Shown in pieces: positions 56,662 through 64,000 of a DNA stretch of 64,000 bases. Position numbers and translations under genes: made by a program. Position 1 is the stretch's first letter. Every line of letters starts with the position of its first letter. Origin of the DNA: Paragorgia papillata (Eukaryota > Cnidaria > Anthozoa > Scleralcyonacea > Coralliidae); contig JAWNZC010000347.1 in the NCBI GenBank assembly GCA_035771165.1, forward strand, positions 1,710,501 to 1,774,500, in the 5' to 3' direction. Under the pieces are notes generated by a model. It saw nothing but the letters and a program-made list of their open reading frames with translations. It did not search any database and was not told where the DNA came from.

Positions 56662-57869
56662 CAGTGGCGGCGCCACGTTGCGAAAAGTGGGGGGACAATA
56701 CGAGCGCCGAAGGCGCGAGAAACCTGTAGGGGGTCCGGGGACATGCTTCCCCGGATAATTTTGAAATCTAGAGTATAGCGTGTGCTGTTAGGGCGCTGCC
56801 TCTCACCAAAAGATAAGCCCGGTTTGACGGGGTTAGTACTTGGATGGGTGACCGTCTGGGAATAACCCCGTTCTCGAGCTTGGAACACTTGTGTGAGTAG
56901 AGTTTAGTTGGTTCTCCGGTTTTCCTCCCTCCATAAAATCAACACCTAGGTCTGTGATTCGTGGTCTGACATGTGTGTCATAAATGTGTCGTAGGGCGGC
57001 TGCTTCGAGCGCCTTTAATATGCCTTCGACTCTGCCACTTGAAATTTAGTAATGTAAATTGCTCTTGAAAAGCCCCTTGTGGGAAGAAGTAATTAAAATC
57101 TGTAAATCTGTCTCTGAAATGCCATTTCCTGCATTTTGGGGGAGATTTTACAGAAACTTGAAGATTATAAAACGTCATAGAAAACACTAAAAACTACACA
57201 TTTCAGGTCTTTGTACGGTATATTTCATATCAATTACAAGATACTGTCAAAAAATTAAGGGAGATATCTGACAGATACCGGTCCAGATTCTACAACAAAG
57301 GCTCTATTTGCTTCACTCACAATTTCACTTGACGGGTCTCTGCCTTTGAACATTTTGCACCAAAGAATAAATTCGATTTACTTCCAGTTGTTGTAAAAAT
57401 GTAAACTCGTCCCCAGGCTATAATCTGTCCCACGGCAGGTAATTAGAAAAAAAATTCGAAAGAAACCCGAGTGCGTTCCGGAAATTTAAAACGATCGGGC
57501 TTCGGATTTCATTCGGACGTTGTAATCAGCGCCTGCGATACACTAATGATATATACTCTCTCGGTTCCCACGGGAAGCCTCTGCGAAGGAGAGAGATATA
57601 CACCGCTTAATTGAAGACTATTGATGGAACAAGACCAACTCAGGTGTTTTATTACTCGTCTTCATTCTTATTATTTAAACGTTTATTAAGGTAGGCTGCC
57701 TGCCACTATGCCAGTAGTCCCCATGAGCCAGATTTCAAATCTCAGTCAAAAACCTACCCCCCCCCCCTTCCCAAACTTTTTTCCTCGAATTTGGACGAAT
57801 TGGAAAATCGACCTTGGAGAGAACTGGGAGGACGTGTACCCCCCAGTCCTCCCCGTGGCGCCGCTACTG
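56662..57869. mobile_element. hAT-like non-autonomous element, 1.2 kb, 8-bp target duplication
   Basis: Termini cagtggcggcgccacg and cgtggcgccgctactg, flanked by the exact direct repeat acttctac (56654-56661 and 57870-57877). The interior has gggggtccggggacatgctt and atgccatttcctgcattttg, as in the element at 17703. A 5S SINE (56774-56967) is inserted within it. No transposase frame. Confidence 0.88.
56774..56967 (+). mobile_element. 5S-rRNA-derived SINE, 3'-truncated, inside the hAT-like element
   Basis: gcgtgtgctgttagggcgct, gttagtacttggatgggtga and ttttcctccctccataaaat are present; the ctgtgcttcgaggg segment and tail are missing. Confidence 0.88.
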
Positions 57870-57877
57870 ACTTCTAC

Positions 57878-58290
57878 ATAGTTCTGTACACAACAAAGCT
57901 TTCTTTCAAATCGTGAAAGGTATGCGACTTAGCATGCTACGGTTGCTTCAGCCTTTAGCCGTGTTTACCCTGCAAGCCATGGCTTATTTTCTTTGATTTA
58001 TGAGTTTTTAGCTAAATTTGCTTTGAAATTTTAGCCTAAAACAGGTTCTTATGTAAAGGGGTGTAAATGGAAAATCTTAGCCTAACAGGTTCTTAAAATC
58101 TAGGTTCTTATACGTGAGTTTTTACTGTAATCATATTTCCAACAATCCAATTAATTTAAATCGAAACAATTACTTACATTTTGTGTTCTTATACCACGTC
58201 AGTATAATGCTGTCTTCTTGTGTTGTCGTTTGAATAAACCTTCGACGAAAACATAGCGAGTCAATTTATGAGAATGTTTCCATGTTACTT
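57878..58290. other. Spacer; nothing recognised
   Basis: A 25-bp inexact duplication of ttagcctaaaacaggttctt occurs near 58030-58110; no gene seen. Confidence 0.4.
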
Positions 58291-58620
58291 TAAAGGTGAA
58301 GTAATACGAGCAACAAATTGCTGCAACTTTATGTTGCGTTGCAAGTTGAAAAGCGTTGTTGCACGTATTACCACCCACCTCAAACATTGTCACGCAACCA
58401 TGATTTAATTTATTGCAAGTTGAAACAGCATGTTGCAGCAAGTAGAACTGGAGTCTACTTTTTTCAACAAATTTTTTCAACTTGCAACAAAATCATTGTT
58501 GCGTGACAATGTTAAAGGTGGGTGGTAATACGTGCAACAACGCTTTTCAACTTGCAACGCAACAATGTTGCGTTGAAACTTGAAGAAAAATGTTGCCCGT
58601 ATTCACTCACCTGCACCTTA
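58291..58620. mobile_element. Foldback element, 330 bp, with internal GTTGCAACTTGCAA motifs
   Basis: The left end taaaggtgaagtaatacgag is mirrored by tattcactcacctgcacctta. Inside, caacttgcaac, gtgacaatgtt and ggtgggtggtaatacgtgca blocks recur on both strands. Confidence 0.88.
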
Positions 58621-58730
58621 AATAATAAGGAACAATAATAGGAGACACGTTCCTGCCTATATGCATTCATGCATGTCATCACGTAAAGCTGCTACTTTCA
58701 TTCCGGTGGTTTGTAATTGTGAAGAAAAAA

Positions 58731-59060
58731 GGGCATTGAGTAATGATTTATTTAGCGTCGTAAACACAGGATGTGGTCGCCCAATCATCCGAGCCAGAGG
58801 CTCATGTTAAAAGTGCACGACATAAGCTAAGACCTAACGTGTTGATTTTACGGAGGGAGGAAAACCGCAGAATCCTGCGAAAAACCCTCGAAGCACAGGA
58901 GAGACCAACTAAACTCTACTCAAATGAAATTCAAGTTCGAGAACTGGGTTATTCCCAGACGGTCACCCATCCAAGTACTAACCCCGTCCAACTGGGCTTA
59001 ACTACAGCGGTGAGAGGCAGCGCCCTAACAGCACACGCCGCCCGTGCTTCCCTTCCAGGC
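58731..59060 (-). mobile_element. 5S-rRNA-derived SINE, full-length minus-strand copy
   Basis: Reverse complement of the 43110 copy from the gagtaatgatttatttagcg tail through ggatgtggtcgcccaatcat to cggtcacccatccaagtact and gcgccctaacagcacacgcc. Frame 58773-59114 across it is an artefact. Confidence 0.92.
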
Positions 59061-60440
59061 ATTTTGTGTTCTATTTCTATCAATTGTCGTTTTTTTAACC
59101 CACTTATGTTTTGATTGGCATATATTAAACCTACGGTTGCGGTTTATTAAGTACGTTATTCATGACATTGACATGTACAACTACCTTTTTTTTTTAATTT
59201 ATTACTCGGGTGGTAGAACGAGTCTGGTTTCGGCTCCATTTGTTTTTATTTTTTCGCCACACAATATGGCATTATTGCATTATTGCAAACTGTAAAGGCA
59301 CAGTTGCGTGCTCGGTTTTTTCCGAGTTCTTTTGCCTTTGATCGAGTTGGGTTGAGGTGTTTTCCGACGGTATTGGTGAATTATGAGTAGTTGATCAGTA
59401 ATGTTGCTGACAAGGTTTGTCCATGAAGACAGAACAGACGAATTTATTACAGACGCGAAAAAATGCCGTGTTGACATCAGTACCTATAGGAAGTTTGACT
59501 TGAGGACTAGAGACACAAGAAAGGGCCACAGTACATCAAAGAACATATACGTACTGTTTACCTAGTAACGACTTTCTCCTTGTTTGAATAGCTAAACCTT
59601 TTGCAAGTGACCGAGTTATAGTTGAACAAAGGCTTTACAATGTTTTAATACAACTGCACACGCCGGCGATCGCGGTAGACCTGAGATGACGAGCTATTTC
59701 AAAATAGGTTGGCCCTGGCCTTGCTGCTTTATAGTCCGACAACTACAAAATACCGAAGTATAATAATAAGCACCGAATAAAGCAAATACCGGTAAGATAT
59801 CAATATTGGAACTGTTCAGTGCATGTCTGGATATCGCGTGGGTGTCGAGTGTCGTATTACATTTGGAAACGCGTGTTTCAAAGTATGTTTAAATATTTTC
59901 TGTTTGTCCGAATTTAAATAAATTCTATATCAAAATGATCGCTTGATTCTGCCGAATGCGACACTCTTGGTTTTGTCTACTAATTACATTAGCAAACCTT
60001 CTTCGGCGCTTCCTGCACCGCTGCAGTTCATATAAGACCATAGTTCTATTTGTGAAAATCTAGGCAAATATGCATTGCCATTGTCATGCATGTAGTCTTG
60101 CTAGAGTACGCACAGGCTACGCGAAGCTTTCAGAAATCAGTAGCCCAAGTGAACGCCTGAGCAGGCGTCTTGTTTTTTTTTTTAAATATGCACATACTAA
60201 AACTGCTTCATATTCTAATCTTCTATCAGTTGTGAATACCTCGTAATAAAAATAATAATCTACAAACTATTTTGTTTTGTTTCACGACGTATCCGTCTTG
60301 GTAGGCTTATAAGGCATACCTTGAAGCAAAATCTAAAAAGACGAGAGGAAATAAAAACATTAGGGTAGCATGCACGGCGCTAAGATTACATTTCAAATCT
60401 CCAGTTTCTACTATGCTCTTCGCCAGCCAGCCGTCTTTTG
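59061..60440. other. Spacer; nothing recognised
   Basis: No supported gene. A short poly-T tract lies near 60173-60185. Confidence 0.4.
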
Positions 60441-60470
60441 GATGGCCTTTATAGATTTTAGTCGGTCTCT

Positions 60471-60770
60471 TTGAAAAAGACATTAATTATTGCACTGTAT
60501 CAAGAACTTACGGCTGATTTCAAAACAAATAATGAAATACATCATCACAACACAAGAAACTCAAAAAAGTTACATAAAACTTACAGTCGGACAAATTATC
60601 GGAAGTATATGCTCTACAATAAAGGAGTTGACGTTTGGAATAACTTGAAAGAAGATCTCAAACACATTAGATCTTATAAAACCTTTAAAAAACAAGCAAA
60701 AAACGTATTACCAGGAAATAACAACCGAAATTTAGTAAGGTTAGATATACTGCCGAAACAGAGAACGTAG
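60471..60770 (+). pseudogene. Non-LTR retrotransposon reverse transcriptase, C-terminal fragment
   Basis: The frame contains HHHNTRNSKKLHKTYSRTNY, a LYNKGVDVWNNLK segment and RSYKTFKKQAKNVL, the usual order at the C terminus of CR1/L2-like LINE polymerases (TRN, G-x-x-x-WN-L, F-K). The catalytic domain is missing. The last 18 codons lie in the left arm of the palindrome at 60717-60897. Confidence 0.7.
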
Positions 60771-60897
60771 GAGTCTAACGTTTCGAGCGAAGGCCCTTGA
60801 CGTTTCTCTTTGACGAAGGGCCTTCGCTCGAAATGTTAGATTCCTACGTTCTCTGTTTCGGCAGTGTATCTAACCTTACTATATTTCGGTTGTTGTT
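60717..60897. other. 180-bp palindrome joining two retroelement tails head to head
   Basis: The left arm ataacaaccgaaatttagta...tcgagcgaaggccctt is mirrored by aagggccttcgctcga...tactatatttcggttgttgt with few mismatches and a spacer of about 15 bp. The right arm alone occurs at 13322-13412, and its gacgaagggccttcgctcga core at 27612. Confidence 0.88.
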
Positions 60898-60966
60898 TCT
60901 GCACTGCCTACGCAGCACACTACTTTTATTACCAGGAAATACCTTAGCAATATCACTGCCTACAAC

Positions 60967-61292
60967 TTAACGCTTTGAAACATGACGACGAGTCTTTGAG
61001 GTTTATTCTGGCTAACGCCAGACGATTTTATTCAGCACAGGGAGAGGTCCAGGTCTCAAAGTGTTAAAACCTATCTCTTTAACACTTTGAAGCCTGACGA
61101 CGAGTCTTTAAGGTTTATTCTGGTTAACGCCAGATGATTTTATTCAGCACAGGGAGAGGTCCAGGCCACAAAGTGTTAAAACCTATCTCTTTAACACTTT
61201 GAAGCCTGAAGACGAGTCTTTAAGGTTTATTCTGGCTAACGCCAGACGATTTTATTCAGCACAGGGAGAGGTCCAGGCCTCAAAGTGTTAAA
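60967..61292. repeat. Three tandem copies of the 110-bp foldback unit
   Basis: Units start at 60967, 61079 and 61190. Each runs from ttaacactttgaagcctga (first copy changed) to caggcctcaaagtgttaa around an inner ctggctaacgccag hairpin, with linker acctatctct. Same unit and linker type as 35068-35294. Confidence 0.92.
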
Positions 61293-61829
61293 TAAACTCT
61301 CAGCAGACATTTATACAGCTGCTAACACTTGTCTGTATTCTTTAATATAACTTTATTCATATATTATCGTAGTTGCGTTCATTGTTGTACTACAGGAGTT
61401 TCCATATATTATAACTATAAATTGGATAAAACACTTAAAAAATTATTCATGTAAGTGACTCAACACATGTGAATAGCATCTAAGAACATTGTACCAGGGG
61501 CCTTATTCTAAAAGCCTGTTAAGATTTCTTTTAGGCCTCTAGCCCATGCAATCTATATCTACTTTATGTTAATGTTCACTATATATTATATTTAAGGGGA
61601 ATTAATAAAAAAAAATTTAAAAAAGAGAGAAAAAAAGACGGCTTTTTGGCGACTGTGCATGCATTATGCTGAACTCGGCAATATTTTTTAAATTTTATTT
61701 ATTAACTTTACAACCATGAAAGAATGCAAATATACAGGAAATAAAGAGTGCAATACTTGAACATGATTGAAGGAATGATCAACAGGACACGAGTCCCATG
61801 TGAAGACCAACCCAAATAGACCAACCCAA
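61293..61829. other. Spacer; nothing recognised
   Basis: AT-rich sequence without a supported gene. Confidence 0.4.
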
Positions 61830-61837
61830 TAGTCTCA

Positions 61838-61975
61838 CCTCAGTGATCAGAGCACTGCTCTAGCATCGCAGGGTCGCGGGTTCGATTCCTAGCTGGAAGG
61901 CCTTGTTGTTGCATTTTCTTGGTTTGGTCTTGAATTCCATCGTACTGAGTCTGGACATTTTCCTTCACGAAAGAA
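61838..61975 (+). mobile_element. Diverged tRNA-derived SINE
   Basis: cctcagtgatcagagcactg resembles an A-box arm and cgggttcgattcc is a good B-box; tggaaggccttgttgttgca and ttggtttggtctt match the body of the copies at 49065 and 54471. I cannot fold a complete tRNA. Confidence 0.7.
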
Positions 61976-63400
61976 AACTAACGTTCTGGCAATTTAGTAG
62001 AGTGCTTCCACTTCGTATAGTGTTCTGAACAGAGCAAAGTGAAAAGATGTTAAACCGCCGCAGAGTTGGAAAAAGTATCCAACCTTCCTCCGGATGGGTT
62101 TTTAAGTTTAGATAACCTTCCTCAAAATATATAGCGAGAATTTTGTGTTTTGCAACGTTCATAAATAGTGCATGATCTTTACAGTACCTTGGTTTTCTAG
62201 GTTTTCCTATAGGTAAGCTTTGGCATACTACAATAGCTACTAATAACTGACCGCTGCTGACTGATAGCCTGCCAACTACCCTCGACTGCTGCGAAGATAC
62301 AGACATCACAGCAGACGTCAGCGTACATGTCTCACACGTGTAACTGCTGCCACTGCCAGTGCTGCATAATTGTTGGTTAGTCAATGTTTTGCTGCAAACC
62401 GCATTTCTTCTCGACACCTTGCATGCTTGATCAATTGTAACTTTCTCAGATTACCGAATGTGTTGTTTCACGTGTTTTTACTTTAAACCTTCCTCACTAA
62501 AGTAAACCTTCCTCCGGGTGGTACCCGCATACCCGCAGCTTTTTTACAACTCTGAACCGCCGAGATTTTTAGTAACGAAAAACTGACATTCCGAGTCCTT
62601 CATCAGAGTAATTTGATAATTTTAAGTTGGGTTAGGATTATGGTCGGGATATGGTTAGCATCAGAGTTAGATTTTTAACAGAGAAATCTTTAGTCAGTTG
62701 CTTTGGTAAGATGTGATGTAGTGCGTTCTTGATTGACTGGATGTTTCAAAAAGACGAATATGTTCAGCGATGTATTTATTACCCGGATAAGGTATTCTAG
62801 CGCTGACTTTAAAAACACATTCACTGAATACAACATCTTACAAGAGTTTGAATTGACAGTTGTCAGATGCTGGTTGGAATCTGATGTGATTATCTCTAGA
62901 AATCGAATACATTAATCTGATCAGTGATCTGATTATTTCTGTCAGTATTCAAGCAAACTTTTTGGAATTTTACTGACCTTCTTGAAACTGGAAACGTACT
63001 TACCGTCTGTGTGTCATATAGGTAAGCCTAGACGAAAGTAACACCATCAACCCATATTTTTATAAATCCTTAGTCTCCAGCATCACGAGAGCTTCTTTTT
63101 TCCCGATCTCTAAATACAGTGAAGGCCGAAGCCGAGTTTCACAGCTCTCAGTACCACCACACGTTAGACACAACGTTGCCTGCCGAAGAGACGATCCGAA
63201 AACTTAGTCAACAAGTTCTGTATATATATAGTATAATGCCATTTCGACTGACGTCGTAGTGATTACTCTGCGTGGCCGCCTTCCCTAGCTAGTGACAGAA
63301 GCTTAATCGGATAATAACCACTGGCCGTAAACCCATTGCTGTTCCGCTTTTTTCTACCTACGTTTCTTCCTTCGGCAATATTCCTCACTACCCATATATT
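61976..63400. other. Spacer; unsupported open frame
   Basis: A 150-codon minus-strand frame (61965-62417) overlaps the SINE tail and has no recognisable domain. Nothing else is seen. Confidence 0.4.
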
Positions 63401-63409
63401 ACCCAGTGT

Positions 63410-64000
63410 GCCCTCTTTCTCTATTTAGCTCCTCCTTCTCTCTTTAGCCCCTCCCTCTCTATTTACTCCCTCCACCCCTCCTTTCTCTATTTAGCCCCTC
63501 CCTCTCTATTTAGCCCCCCCCCCTTCTCTATTTAGTCCCTGCTCTTTCTCTATTTAGCCCCCTCTTTCTCTATTTACCCCCCTCTCTATTTAGCCCCCTT
63601 TCCCCCTCTTTCTCTATTTAGCCCCCTCTTTCCCTATTTAGCCCCCTCTCCCCCTCTTTCCCTATTTAGCCCCTTCTCTATTTAGCCCCCTCTCCCCCTC
63701 TTTCTCTATTTAGCCCCTTCTCTATTTAGCCCCCTCTCCCCCTCTTTCTCTATTTAGCCCCTTCTCTATTTAGCCCCCTTTCCCCCTCTTTCTCTATTTA
63801 GCCCCTTCTCTATTTAGCCCCCTTTCCCCCTCTTTCTCTATTTAGCCCCTTCTCTATTTATCCCCCTCTTTCTCTATTTAGCCCCCTCTCCCCCTCTTTC
63901 TCTATTTAGCCCCTTCTCTATTTATCCCCCTCTTTCTCTATTTAGCCCCCTCTCCCCCTCTTTCTCTATTTAGCCCCTTCTCTATTTAGCCCCCTTTCCC
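63410..64000 (+). repeat. Pyrimidine-rich tandem array (TCTCTATTTAGCCCC), running off the window
   Basis: Repeats of ctctatttagcccc with ccctctttct spacers; towards the end a compound unit of about 55 bp (long spacer, short spacer) repeats regularly. The array continues past position 64000. Confidence 0.95.

Noticed and set aside
61838..61905. tRNA gene
   Set aside because: A- and B-boxes are present but no complete cloverleaf can be drawn, and the downstream body matches the tRNA-derived SINE family.

Overview
The window is about 64 kb of AT-rich, repeat-laden nuclear DNA from an invertebrate animal. Intron-rich single-copy metazoan genes with canonical GT-AG splice sites rule out a prokaryote. 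The mix of 5S-rRNA-derived SINEs, tRNA-derived SINEs, many small foldback (inverted-repeat) elements and long microsatellites is what I would expect of a cnidarian, most likely an anthozoan. That placement is an impression from repeat style, not a proof.

Only five genes can be identified by homology, and they lie together between 26.2 and 48.2 kb: ENDOV (minus, 8 exons), DNAL4 (plus, 3 exons), a TMEM130-like PKD-domain membrane protein (minus, 3 exons), an LRRC14-like leucine-rich-repeat protein (plus, 3 exons) and PSMD12/Rpn5 (minus, 12 exons). I reconstructed all five exon by exon; reading frames join cleanly at every intron. ENDOV (290 aa) keeps Asp52, Glu100 and Asp126. PSMD12 comes out at 456 aa, the human length. 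ENDOV/DNAL4 and TMEM130-like/LRRC14-like are two head-to-head pairs with 254 and 301 bp between start codons. DNAL4 meets the TMEM130-like gene, and the LRRC14-like gene meets PSMD12, tail to tail. A consensus RFX X-box sits in the ENDOV/DNAL4 shared promoter, fitting DNAL4's ciliary role.

Outside this block, two intronless genes (810-1415 and 20770-21324), 20 kb apart on the same strand, encode small proteins that share a 41-residue C-terminal block (26 identities by hand) and each have a TATA box. I do not recognise the family; it is the best candidate here for something undescribed.

The rest is repeats. 1-26 kb holds a (TTTG)n tract, a 119-bp satellite with higher-order structure (6.4-8.9 kb), (CT)n, (AAC)n and (AAAC)n tracts, a 31-bp minisatellite, several foldback elements, a hAT-like element with 8-bp target duplication, a 1.6-kb long inverted repeat and a (CTGTA)n tract. 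Introns of ENDOV and PSMD12 host further foldbacks, SINEs, a pogo-like element and a nested set of TA-flanked elements. 48-64 kb holds SINEs, a second satellite array interrupted by a composite repeat, a second hAT-like element carrying a 5S SINE, LINE fragments, a 180-bp palindrome and a pyrimidine-rich tandem array running off the window end.
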